41,832 nucleotides of DNA, taken from positions 1-41,832 of the forward strand of contig NW_025955308.1 of assembly GCF_022376445.1 (NCBI RefSeq), written 5' to 3'. The stretch is from Fomitopsis serialis (taxonomy: Eukaryota; Basidiomycota; Agaricomycetes; Polyporales; Fomitopsidaceae). This document shows, in pieces, positions 11,580-20,854 of this stretch. The notes under the pieces are model-generated. The model saw only the letters and a list, made by a program, of their open reading frames with translations. It did no database searches and was not told the DNA's origin. The translations under genes were made by a program, and so were the position numbers. The first letter of the stretch is position 1; each line of letters starts with the position of its first letter.

Positions 11580-11968
11580 GATGTCTATCGTCTAGGGTGG
11601 TAAATAGAGACGGGGGATGCGATGCGAGAGATATGTGGCTGGCGGGGTGGGCGTGGCGGTTGCGATTTGTGGGGAGGAGGCGGTCCCGCGCTTACGTCTT
11701 ATATATGCACGGCGCCGCACACGATGTGGGTGGTCACGCACTGACTCCGACTCACTCAGCGGCCGGCCTATCTGCACGCCTACCACAGCCTCGACGACGC
11801 AGGTAAGGAGATCGAAGCCTCTATTATCCAGCATATTCCGGAGCGATGTGTGTATGGTACAGTGCAGTGATCTCTATTCAATTGTCCATCTTCCTCCAGG
11901 ATTCTCCTTGCTTGCTAGCGCCCTGTGACGTCCGGGCACTACGATCGAGCCATTCGGCGTGATTATTT

Positions 11969-12802
11969 TCAACGGCGGCGGGCGAGGAGCACAGCGACAG
12001 TGCATGCAGCACCAGCAGAGAAGGCCGCGGCTGAGAGCAGCCAGACACTGGCCGTTTTGTGCGTCGACGCAGAGGGCCGCCGCTTCGAGCCACCGACTTC
12101 CTCCAGCCCGGGCACCTGGTTCTTCTCCCACCCGTCGTCCAGCAGCTTCGCCATCATATCCTCGTCGAGCAGCGCGAGGTCCTCCATCTCCCAGTTCGTG
12201 CACACGTCAATCATCCAGCGCATCCGCCGCTTGCCCAGCTCCCCGCCCACCCCCGGCGCCCGCTCGCGCAGCTTGCTCCTCAGCACCCCGACCTTCTCCA
12301 CCGCCTCGCCCGCGTTCTCCGGCAGGCTCTGCTCGATCTGCTTGCGGATGATGTTCGCGAGCTTCGGGCTCTGTCCGTTCGTGGAGATCATGACCTGCAG
12401 GGGCCCGCTGCGGATCTGCGACCCGAAGTAGAAGTCGCACGAGGGCGGGATGTCCGCGACGTTAATGGGGATCCGGCGTGCGCGCGCCAGGGCACATATC
12501 TCGCGCGACTTCTCGACGTCGTCGATGGCCGTGAGGACCATGTCCGCCCTCTCGAGGTCCGCCACCCCGCCGAACGTGCGGTCGTGGTAGGTGATGCGCT
12601 CCGGGTAGCGTTCTATGAAGCGCTTCGTGAGCGGGTGCAGCCCGGCGGACGGCGAGATGAGTGTGACATGGGCGTCGGCGACGAGCACGGATTCAATGCG
12701 CCCGGAGGCGACGTCGCCCCCGCCGACGATGAGGACATTCTTGTCTTTGAGCTGCCATGCGAGGAGGAGGGAGCCGCCTGACAGCGGTGCGGTGTCTGTC
12801 AT
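11969..12802 (-). CDS. MET8: Siroheme synthase Met8 (precorrin-2 dehydrogenase / ferrochelatase)
   Basis: Intronless, 277 aa. Met8 oxidises precorrin-2 with NAD and inserts iron, making siroheme for sulfite reductase in sulfate assimilation. The N-terminal Rossmann motif VLIVGGGDVASGR is at about 23-35, followed by VTLISPSAGLHP and the NVADIPPSCDFYFG segment (114-127), which contains the region of the catalytic Asp in yeast Met8. STNGQSPKLANIIRKQIE (140-157) is also typical. Residues about 252-272 (WLLSAAAFSAGAACTVAVLL) are hydrophobic and followed by ARRR, so the protein looks tail-anchored, unlike the soluble yeast enzyme. The gene ends about 390 bp upstream of the MBF1 start, on the same strand. 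Confidence 0.95.
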   Translation of the reverse strand: MTDTAPLSGGSLLLAWQLKDKNVLIVGGGDVASGRIESVLVADAHVTLISPSAGLHPLTKRFIERYPERITYHDRTFGGVADLERADMVLTAIDDVEKSREICALARARRIPINVADIPPSCDFYFGSQIRSGPLQVMISTNGQSPKLANIIRKQIEQSLPENAGEAVEKVGVLRSKLRERAPGVGGELGKRRMRWMIDVCTNWEMEDLALLDEDMMAKLLDDGWEKNQVPGLEEVGGSKRRPSASTHKTASVWLLSAAAFSAGAACTVAVLLARRR

Positions 12803-14350
12803 GCTCGGAGTGAGTTTCTACGCCAGCACAAGTCCGCGACCAGAGGGGAGCATCACGTGAGCGTCAACAGCCCTTCTGTGGTAACCGTTCACAGGGATAT
12901 TCTTACATACAGTTGTGTGTAGCCATCTGTAGGCTTCGCTCAACGGCAGCCGTACTGAAGGATGGTGTCGACTTTATTTGCAAAGTCTCGGCACCGTCAA
13001 CCAGCTGCGCAGGGACTTGACAGACGTATGTTATCATGCCACGATCCTCACAGCGAAGGAAACCGCATCTGCCACTCGCTCTGTTCTGTCCCAATGTACA
13101 TAGTGATTTGAGGCATATATACCTAGTGATGATGTACGGCCCGGGGAACCACCATCACGATGCTCCTGAGTCATGTCCATGTATGTACGGTGAACAAAGA
13201 TGTGAATTTGATGTGAACATGTACTGCTACATACTCGCAGATCAAGGCAATGTGTCCTTGGGATCAGCATAGTGGCTTGCACGAGGTGTGCTTTGATCCG
13301 CTGGTGCACAGCCGGCACAAGATTCTGACCTCTCCAGTTGCCCAAAAGACGTCTCACGCGCTTCGGGACATCCCAGGCGAAGAGGTGGAAGCTGTGGAGT
13401 TCTCCGGAGCAACCTCCCGGTTGTATCAAGTGTCGGAGCAGTAGCGCAAAGCAGTAGCAGCAGGGACGACACAGACTGCGAACCTGAGGAAATGCGAGTG
13501 CGTGAAGCCACAGACGTGTTTACACGCGACGCGTCCGTCACGTGCGAGGGTCTGCAAGAGGCGGCAAGTGCTGAGCAAGAATCGAGCAAGACGCTCTCCG
13601 CGGTGCCGCCACGGTTCACCGCCTCTGTCGAACTCTGTTCACATCGGTGACCGGTTGTGAGTGAAAGGTCAGACGGCCCAGCGTCCGCCACTGTCCATCA
13701 GCGTTGGGCGTGCTCAGCAAATGTCGCTGTATGATGGGCCGGCAGATTGCCGCGTGTGAACGGGGGGATGCGAATACGACGGGACGAGCAGCGAGCTCGC
13801 TGTGTGCGACGGCGTGCAGCAGCGCAGAGTGTCGGCGACCGCAACGAGCGCGCCCAGACTGAACGAGAGTGGCAACGGGCGTGAGGAGGAGGGCCAGATG
13901 CGGCTGCTGCGCTTGGGAAGGTCATGTGGCCATGGCGACGGGTCCCAGCATATCAATCATACCATGGCGGACCTGTCCTCCGTCCATCATCCTCTCGTCC
14001 CCGAGCTGAGCCTCTATAACCGCAGGTACGCCCGCCTGCACCCACACGTCCCTTCTCTTCGTTCCTCGTCTGACCTGTTTTTTTCTCTCAGGCGTTGAAC
14101 GTCTTTTCCCTGTTCAACTTCTTGCCACTGCTGCGTCAGTGTAGCGACTCGCCCGGTGCTGCAGCCTCCTCTGTCGCGTCCTCTCTCTGGAAGAGCCTTA
14201 TCCAGTTTCTTACGCTCCTTCTTCGCCTGAGTTGACTCGGTACTCCGTTCTCCTACTCACACAACGTGCGTGTCCGTCCTATTGTTCGCGAGCGCCCGCT
14301 GCTCACCGCGCCCGCAGACTCGACACTGTCTCCGCTAGCGACCCACCGAG
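12803..14350. other. Long intergenic region upstream of the tetraspanin gene
   Basis: The frame at 13242-13691 on the minus strand is Ser/Thr-rich without recognisable features and I do not call it. From about 14030 to 14350 the plus strand is rich in C/T tracts, which fits a long 5' leader and core promoter for the gene starting at 14351. Confidence 0.45.
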
Positions 14351-15350
14351 ATGTCTAAGCAATTCAGGATCATCATGGGCTTCTGGTCCTTCGTGGACAT
14401 GCTCCTCTTGGCCGCTGCCGTCGCCTCCATCGTCTTCTCTATTGTCGAGCGCAAGCCCGACTTGATGGCGAACATCGCCATCAGCACTGAGCAGTTGAAT
14501 GGTGAGTGCCTACGCCTCCAGGTCCCTAATACCGAACCGACTGGGGGCCCTGCAGCTGGTTTGATCATGGGTGTCGTCCTCCTCGCGTCATGGATCGTCT
14601 CGATCATCGCCGTGCTGTCCCCCACGGCGACCGTCACGGGCTTTGTCGTGCTGAACTGGATGCTCATCATGGATGTCATCGCCATCCTCGTCGTCGGCAC
14701 GTCTCTCTGGTTCTACACCCTCCACATCGAGGACAACTACCTCGCCGTCTGGACGTCGCTGCCGGACGCGTCCAAGCTCGCGGTGCAGAATAAGGTCAGT
14801 CTGCCCACTCACTACCCCTAGCTTCTTGTCGCTCGCGGCGCTGACACCCTCACAGTTTTCGTGCTGCGGCTACTTCATGCCCAACGACACCACCGCCGCC
14901 ATCGGTGGATTCTGCGCGAACCAGACGTTCATCGACTCGCTGGTCAACGCGACGGCAACGACGCAGAACGCGTGCATCGAGGAACTTACCGGCTACGGCG
15001 AGCCCATGCTCAACCAGATCTTCACGTACGTCCTCCCCTCGCCCTGCGGTCACTGCGTGTAGTCCTGACACCTGTTGCTACCTTGCAGGCTTGTGAGAAT
15101 ATCCGTTATCTCCGTCTTATCCTGACAACCCTAACCTTAACGCGCGCTTGCGTCTCTAACCCTAGACGTACGGCTTCATGGCGGTCGCGGTGTCCCTGTT
15201 TCTCGCCTCCCTCTGTGTTATCCACACGGTGCGCTTATTTCTACCACGGAATGTGATCTCAACTGACCAACCTAACTCGTCCGACAGAGACGCGAGAAGG
15301 AGCGCTTCCGGAAGATCGACGCCAAGCGTGGCGGCGGAGGCTTCGTCTAA
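14351..15350 (+). CDS. Tetraspanin-like membrane protein
   Basis: Exons 14351-14501, 14556-14794, 14856-15025, 15089-15092, 15166-15228 and 15288-15350 give 229 aa. Four hydrophobic helices are visible: IIMGFWSFVDMLLLAAAVAS, GLIMGVVLLASWIVSIIAVL, GFVVLNWMLIMDVIAILVVG and YGFMAVAVSLFLASLCVIH. Between helices 3 and 4 is an extracellular loop with the tetraspanin CCG motif (SCCGYF), two more Cys and N-glycosylation sequons. The tail is basic and ends KIDAKRGGGGFV. Fungal tetraspanins (Pls1/Tsp2/Tsp3 types) organise plasma-membrane domains; the exact subclass is not certain. Exon 4 is a 4-nt microexon; an alternative using a weak GTCCTC donor at 15030 and a 136-nt intron gives the same length with Tyr instead of Leu. 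Confidence 0.85.
15089..15092 (+). other. Predicted 4-nt microexon of the tetraspanin gene
   Basis: GCTT lies between introns 15026-15088 (GTACGT, CTGAC, TTGCAG) and 15093-15165 (GTGAGA, CTGAC/CTAAC, CCCTAG). Skipping it destroys the frame of the fourth helix. Confidence 0.6.
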
Positions 15351-16087
15351 GTCGCGCAACGCCCCCGTGCGTACGCGCCGCGCCCCAGACACGCAAAAGC
15401 CGTGCCCGCACTCGCGCCCACATCCTCCTTGGACATTTCTCCTTCCAATCTGTCTCTGCTTCCCCGCTTCTGTCGACATCTCCCAGGGCTAATCAACGGC
15501 ACCCTCCGCCGCCTGTACTGGTATCGGCCGTCTCGTCCCGTGCGTCCCGCCCGAATTGCTCGTGGCTATCGGTTTCGTTCTGTTTCTGTTGTGTGTTACT
15601 AGTAGACCCCCCTTCCGCTTACAGTACTGCGGCGCCCTGTATCACGCGTCTTCTCTTGCCCCCTTGGCTCCTTTCTTCCATCCACCTTTCACTGCTTGTC
15701 ACTGTCACTGCGTTATAGGTACAATGGCATAAGCTCGGGTCAGACGAGAACCCTAGAGGATAACTTGCTGCGTGTGCTAGATGCTTTTCACTGTTCTTCG
15801 CAGGTACGTGTTTAAGGTGTATTGACGAAGTTTGCTGTGCATCATGAGGCGGGAGGAGCGACACATCAGACATGAGTACATGGTGAGTAATAACCTTTCA
15901 TTCTGTCTATAATACACTGACAACGTAGCAGGTACTTGGAAAACACGACGGAGCAAGCGATGACACGAACAACATAACGACGACACAGCGTGAAAGAGAC
16001 ATACAAAACATACAAACAGCACTAGTCTAGACACAGCGATCAAGAAAGGGACGGGACAGTGTTGGGTATCGGAATGTGCAACAAGTC
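15351..16087. other. Convergent intergenic region
   Basis: 3' flanks of the tetraspanin gene and of the left membrane-protein copy. I see no gene or structured element. Confidence 0.45.
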
Positions 16088-16904
16088 TTACACGACCTCT
16101 CCGCGCTGACCATCGAGAGTGCGGGCGTGGCCGCCAGCCTCACACAGCTTCCCGAAGGCCGGAACCACGTAGGCCGCTTGGACCAAGCCCACGAGAAGCT
16201 CTATCGTGATGAACACGGACAGCACGATGTTGAGGCGCGGCGGCGGCGCCGTCGAAGAGACGTCGCTGAGGCCCGCCCACGCCTCGGACAAGAGGAACGC
16301 GATTAACGCAATGGTGGCCCTGTATTGGCGTCAGGGCGTACACATCTGAATGCTAAGCGGCCCCCATACCATGCCAGCCATACGGCAGGGACCGCCAGAA
16401 GCCTTGGGGCCGACTTCCACGAAGAGGTCGGGATGTCCATTGACGCCTAGCACCCGATCAGCCAGGGCGGCAAGTGATGCAAGACTACGACTCACCTGCA
16501 CCCAGGCTAGGCCTCGCCAGGGATCAGACATCCTCGGCATCATGGAGCGAAGGACCACTTTGTACGCGACACTGAATGCGGTAGCAATGACGCAGGTGAT
16601 GCCGAGGAAGGTGCAGACAGGGTTTGCTGCAAGACTGGATGACTGTAGGAGGCCGAAGACGATACTATGTTTGACGAAGTCAGGATAAGCTGTCGCGCTC
16701 GTTGCTATACTACTGCAGCAGTACATACACCATGTATGTTCCTCCCAGGAACTCGAATGCAAGTCCTTCGGTTTGCAAACCACCCACGAAACGAGACCAT
16801 GTGACCGGGAAGTCAGAAAGTTGAGGGACGGAGTTGAGCTTCGTAACACGTTCGGCGTACACATTGAGGATGGGTGGCGGGAGGCTGAGGGTTGCGTATT
16901 GCAT
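16088..16904 (-). CDS. Small multi-pass membrane protein, left (intact) copy
   Basis: Exons 16904-16729, 16664-16496, 16446-16370 and 16319-16088 give 217 aa. I do not recognise the family. The first 58 residues are soluble-looking (LPPPILNVYAERVTKLNS). Hydrophobic stretches follow: IVFGLLQSSSLAANP, CTFLGITCVIATAFSVAYKV, LLAVPAVWLAWATIALIAFL and LNIVLSVFITIELLVGLVQA, with a Trp-rich SDPWRGLAW loop between. All introns are canonical (49-64 bp). The gene and its upstream flank are duplicated in inverted orientation at 19473-20308. It is the only fully open copy in the window, so it is the likely functional one. Confidence 0.75.
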
Positions 16905-17062
16905 GACTAGCCTTCAAGTGATGAAGAGAGTGGGCAATGTTGAGTGTATCCGTGTTGTTGTGTTTGAATGTTCCACTGGCAAAGGACTGAACTTGAAGTA
17001 ACCATCGAGAAGGCACCACTGACTCCTCGTAATAAGCATTTCGGACGGGAACGCGTGGGAGG
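16088..17062 (-). repeat. Left arm of a ~1-kb inverted duplication
   Basis: Covers the left membrane-protein gene and about 155 bp of its upstream flank. It matches 19319-20308 in opposite orientation with scattered substitutions and small indels (for example a 12-nt difference in the 5' leader). About 2.2 kb of unrelated sequence separates the arms. Confidence 0.85.
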
Positions 17063-17160
17063 CTTCAGGAGTTGCTTTCGGGCGCCTAACACTGCAGAAG
17101 CGTCAAGATGGCGAATGAAATGAGGAAACGTTATTCTGCCGCGTGCGTGCTGACACTGTA

Positions 17161-17322
17161 GCTTCGTCAAACATAGTATCGTCTTCGGCCTCCTACAGTC
17201 ATCCAGTCTTGCAGCAAATCCAGTCTGCACCTTCCTCGGCATCACTTGCGCCATTGCGAGCGTATTCAGCGTCGCGTACAAAGTGGTCTTTCGCTCCATT
17301 ATGTCACGAATGTCTGACCCTT
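17161..17322 (+). pseudogene. Fragment of the membrane-protein gene (third partial copy)
   Basis: Matches the plus-strand copy from the end of intron 1 through most of exon 2 (compare 19698-19866), almost base for base, but lacks the 10-nt insertion found there. Flanking exons are missing, so it is a non-coding relic in opposite orientation to the adjacent left copy. Confidence 0.8.
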
Positions 17323-17878
17323 CATCGCAAAATTGGCATCAGATCGACGGCGACCTGACATAGCCAAAGCATTGATTAACAGAACTAACAGAACTAACAG
17401 ACTGATGATGTGGCTGGAATGGGTCGGTTTTCGCCAGTAGATATTTGACCATACTACAACAGGCTGATAGACAATGAAAAGGCCGAGAGTCACCAATTAC
17501 CTTCCGTCAGGAGTACAGTGCCTGACCGTCGTTCATTAGGAGATGCGAGACTAGTAAGTAACTGAACAGGATTATGTGAACCTGAGCAGTCTACTATTTG
17601 TACGATAGTCTGTTGTCGGCAGTTGATATCAGGACGACTGCAAGGGCTGAACTCGAAGGCCTGATAGTTCTGTAGCATACGTAGTCAGGGTGTCAATCTC
17701 TCGATGCCATGTTCTATTGTGGCCTGGCATCATTGCATATTGTTGGCAGTAGCCGTATTCATTCTGGCGTAATATCGTGCTCCTCACTCGGCGTCACTCG
17801 GCGCTTGTATCGCCCGGGATAGATGAGGATCGACTCGAACTCGCAATATATTTGGCCATTGACTAGTATCCTTATACA
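17323..17878. other. Unrecognised stretch inside the repeat block
   Basis: A+T-richer sequence with no convincing coding frame; probably remains of insertions between the fragment and the DUF6698-like gene. Confidence 0.35.
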
Positions 17879-18808
17879 TCACGGACAATTACATAACCAC
17901 CCTACGCCTGACCCGCCGGCGGACCAGGAGCTACCAGTGTCGGTATTGCCGAGCCAAGAACGGCCGCGGGCGCGGTGCTTGAAGCTTGAAGTCGCAGGCG
18001 ACTCGGACGCTGTTTCCACTGGCGCCGTCGTAGTAGCCAAAGTCGCTGGCGTCGTAGCTGAACCGGCCGACATAGCTGAACCGGCGACTGTAGTTGTTCC
18101 CGCCGCTGCGGGTGCCCCTGCCGCTGTAGTCGACGGCGCACCTACAGTGCTTCCGGCGGACTCGGACTCTGTGGTGGAATTGTCAGCACCCAACATCATT
18201 CGCCTATCGTACTCCTCTTTTGCAGCAAGCAATATCGCGAGGGATGAGAACCCTTCATTAGTTGCGGCAGCGCCAGCAGGTTGACGAGCCCCAAAGATTC
18301 GCCTGATGCCTTTTGTAAGCAATGCAAGGAGGAGGATGTAAGAGATGTCAATGATTCACCGATTCCACCAATCGAGACATTCCTGGGCTTGTCTGCGGAA
18401 CATCGGCTGAATGAACCAAGCACGTATCTCACGGTAAAAGCTAGTGGAATTGCATGTCTGGTTGTTCTTCGTGTGCGAAGACGCTGACGAGAGGGCGAAA
18501 AGAAGCTGCCAGGTGAGATCATTTAGTCCTACGATCCATAGGGAAATAGCCGATGATAGACGTACATGTGCCGCGGCGTACGCAATTGATGCCGCATTGA
18601 CTTCCTTGAGCCCATGCAACTCGGCATTGGGTGTGCTCAATTCTTGCCGCCCGTTCGCTCGCTCGTCGGCTACCCCGGCCCACCTGCTCCATTTGGTAGG
18701 TGGTCTCAGATTCAGATCGGTCCGATCCGATCCCGGTCCCACCTGCCTAAAGCGGAATGAACGCGGGGCGAGACATCGATGTCCTCCGTCTGAGTGATTG
18801 CAACCCAT
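17879..18808 (-). CDS. DUF6698-like basidiomycete protein
   Basis: Exons 18808-18566, 18505-18360 and 18302-17879 give 270 aa. Splicing joins IAYAAAH to LLFALSSASS, then FYREIRAWF-PMFRRQ-ECLDWWNRRIFG, a pattern I know from a large, often multicopy basidiomycete family (DUF6698); family assignment is from memory of the motif and moderate. Function is unknown. After about residue 150 comes a low-complexity Ala/Thr/Gly/Ser tail (repeats such as TTTVAGSAMSAGSATT). Introns are canonical, including one ending GCATCAG that fixes the WWNRR join. The N-terminus is uncertain: it overlaps the opposite-strand transposase piece by about 50 bp and may be truncated. Confidence 0.6.
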
Positions 18809-19176
18809 TCCTCGGTGCTATGCCCAGCCAGACACTTCATGAGGCTCAGGCCGAAGCAGCCGCCATTGCTGAAGCCCTCTTTGCTACATCCCATATCACC
18901 TCTCCAGCTGTCTGGGAACAGGATGATGCTTTGTTCAGCTCGGATGATGATGATTTGGAGGATTGGATGTTGACCGAGGGCGATGCTGGGTTTTCCGACC
19001 TCCTCGAGGTCGCGGCACTCAATTGGGCTCAGTATGCACTCTCTATCTCCGGGACAGGCAGCCGAGGGCCATACAACTCCTTCCAGAAGTGCCCCGAGTA
19101 CTTTTCGATCATGTTGCAGTCACCCGATCACTGGTTCCGCCACACCGGGCCTCACTGTTCCGGTATGCAACCATGA
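18757..19176 (+). pseudogene. Truncated Harbinger-like transposase N-terminus
   Basis: Open frame of 139 aa with an acidic region (SSDDDDLEDWM) followed by YNSFQKCPEYFSIMLQ and DHWFRHT. The last part resembles the segment just before the DDE nuclease domain in basidiomycete PIF/Harbinger-type transposases (aromatic-rich P-YF---L--P--WFR-T). The rest of the protein, including any DDE residues, is absent; the frame ends where the palindromic element at 19179 begins. Family assignment is by motif resemblance only. Confidence 0.5.
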
Positions 19177-19178
19177 AT

Positions 19179-19287
19179 CTCGACCTGCCGCTGGGCGGCT
19201 TCGTGTGACACTCTTTGGGCGGCTTCGTGTGACACTTTTTGAAGCTGCCAAAAAGTGTCACACATAGCCGCCCAGCGGCAGGTCGAG
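19179..19287. mobile_element. Short palindromic (MITE-like) element
   Basis: Starts CTCGACCTGCCGCTGGGCGG and ends with its inverse complement CCGCCCAGCGGCAGGTCGAG. Inside, GTGTGACACTTTTTG pairs with CAAAAAGTGTCACAC. A GGGCGGCTTCGTGTGACACT unit occurs twice in the left half. The whole 109 bp can fold into a near-perfect hairpin. No clear target-site duplication flanks it. It could be a non-autonomous element or a solo terminal palindrome left by the adjacent transposon. Confidence 0.7.
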
Positions 19288-19318
19288 CAAACTTTATCGA
19301 AAGCAACGCGCTTGCAAC

Positions 19319-20308
19319 TCTTGAAGCCTCCCACACGTTCCCGTCCAAAATGCTTATTACGAGGAGTCAGTGGTGCCTTCTCGAGTTCAGTCCTTTGCCA
19401 GTGGAACATTCAAACACAACAACACGGATACACTCGACATTGCCCACTCTCTTCATCACTTGAAGGCTAGTCATGCAATACGCAACCCTCAGCCTCCCGC
19501 CACCCATCCTCAATGTGTACGCCGAACGTGTTACGAAGCTCAACTCCGTCCCTCAACTTTCTGACTTCCCGGTCACATGGTCTCGTTTCGTGGGTGGTTT
19601 GCAAACCGAAGGACTTGCATTCGAGTTCCTGGGAGGAACATACATGGTGTATGTACTGCTGCAGTAGTATAGCAACGAGCGCGACAGCTTATCCTGACTT
19701 CGTCAAACATAGTATCGTCTTCGGCCTCCTACAGTCATCCAGTCTTGCAGCAAATCCAGTCTGCACCTTCCTCGGCATCCACTGGGCCAACTTGCGCCAT
19801 TGCGAGCGTATTCAGCGTCGCGTACAAAGTGGTCTTTCGCTCCATTATGTCACGAATGTCTGACCCTTGGCGAGGTCTAGCCTGGGTGCAAGTGAGTCGT
19901 AGTCTTGTACCACTTGGACTTCCGGCTGATCGGGTGCGAGGCGTCGATGGACATTCCGACCTCCTCGTGGAACTCCGCCCCTAGGCTTCTGGCCGTCCCT
20001 GCCGTATGGCTGGCGTGGTATGGAGGCCGCTTAGCATCCAGATGTATACGCCCTGACACCAACACAGGGCCACCGTTGCGTTGATCGCGTTCCTCTTGTC
20101 GGAGGCGTGGGCAGGCCTCAGGGATGTCTCTTCGACGACGCCGTCGTCGCCCCGCCTCAACATCCTATTGTCCGTGTTCATCACGATAGAGCTTCTTGTG
20201 GGCTTGGTCCAGGCGGTCTCCGTGGTTCCGGCCTTCGCGAAACTGTGCGAACCCGGCGGCCACGCCAGCACTCTCGATGGTCAGCGCGGAGAGCCTGAGG
20301 TCGTATAA
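19319..20308 (+). repeat. Right arm of the ~1-kb inverted duplication
   Basis: Inverted relative to 16088-17062, covering upstream flank and the complete gene body. Starts about 30 bp after the palindromic element. Confidence 0.85.
19473..20308 (+). pseudogene. Small membrane-protein gene, right copy, broken by a 10-nt insertion
   Basis: Same gene structure as the left copy: exons 19473-19648, 19713-19891, 19941-20017, 20068-20308. Exon 2 is 179 nt instead of 169 because of an extra CACTGGGCCA at 19780-19789, absent from the left copy and the fragment at 17161-17322. The frame therefore ends at 19863. Everything after the insertion remains open and conserved (ASMDIPTSSW, LSEAWAGLRDVSS, FITIELLVGLVQA), and all splice sites are intact, so the break is recent. 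Without the insertion it would encode about 220 aa. Confidence 0.8.
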
Positions 20309-20854
20309 GGATGAAATAGACCTGGCCGTATTCCGTCACCGATATTCCCTCGGCCCTTTCGTGAATGTCGTGCTTGGGACTATCGCACACGCTGTCTGTA
20401 TATACTTGAATATCGCTTTTACGCTGTGTTGTTACTGCTTTTACGCTGCCTCAGTCTTGCATATCTGTCTCCTGAATCTTGCGCGCGATGTTGGCAGCGG
20501 TTCGACATCGTTGAGTCCGATTGCGACAGCCCGGCGAGCGATGGCGGGGTCCCACATCGACGCTTATAGTCACACGGTGAAGAGGTCGAAATTCTCGAGT
20601 GTCCGATTGATCAGGGTGAGGTGCAGTGCCACAGATACTTCACATGCCCAATTTGCAAGTACGTATGGAGTATTTGACTCGACAGGCGTCTCGCAATGCC
20701 AGTCACTGTAAAGACAGACAGGATACTGATAGAATGCCATTACGAAGTCATAGACATGTGGCACGGAATCGGATGATTATACTCAACAGAAATGTGTAGT
20801 TATGGAGAGGATGACTATACGTGAGATGAGACAAAAGACTCGAGAACCCCTCCT
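20309..20854. other. Intergenic, 3' of the right copy and of the opsin-related gene
   Basis: No recognisable gene, RNA or repeat. Confidence 0.45.

Noticed and set aside
13242..13691. Minus-strand open frame of 149 codons
   Set aside because: Biased Ser/Arg/Leu composition, no domain, no supporting splice or start context.
15120..15165. Telomere-like CCCTAACC and CTAACCCTAG in the tetraspanin gene
   Set aside because: Only one or two degenerate units inside an intron; they serve as branch site and acceptor and do not form an array.
16907..17299. Minus-strand open frame of 130 codons in the repeat block
   Set aside because: A chance join of antisense fragment sequence with the upstream flank of the left membrane-protein copy.
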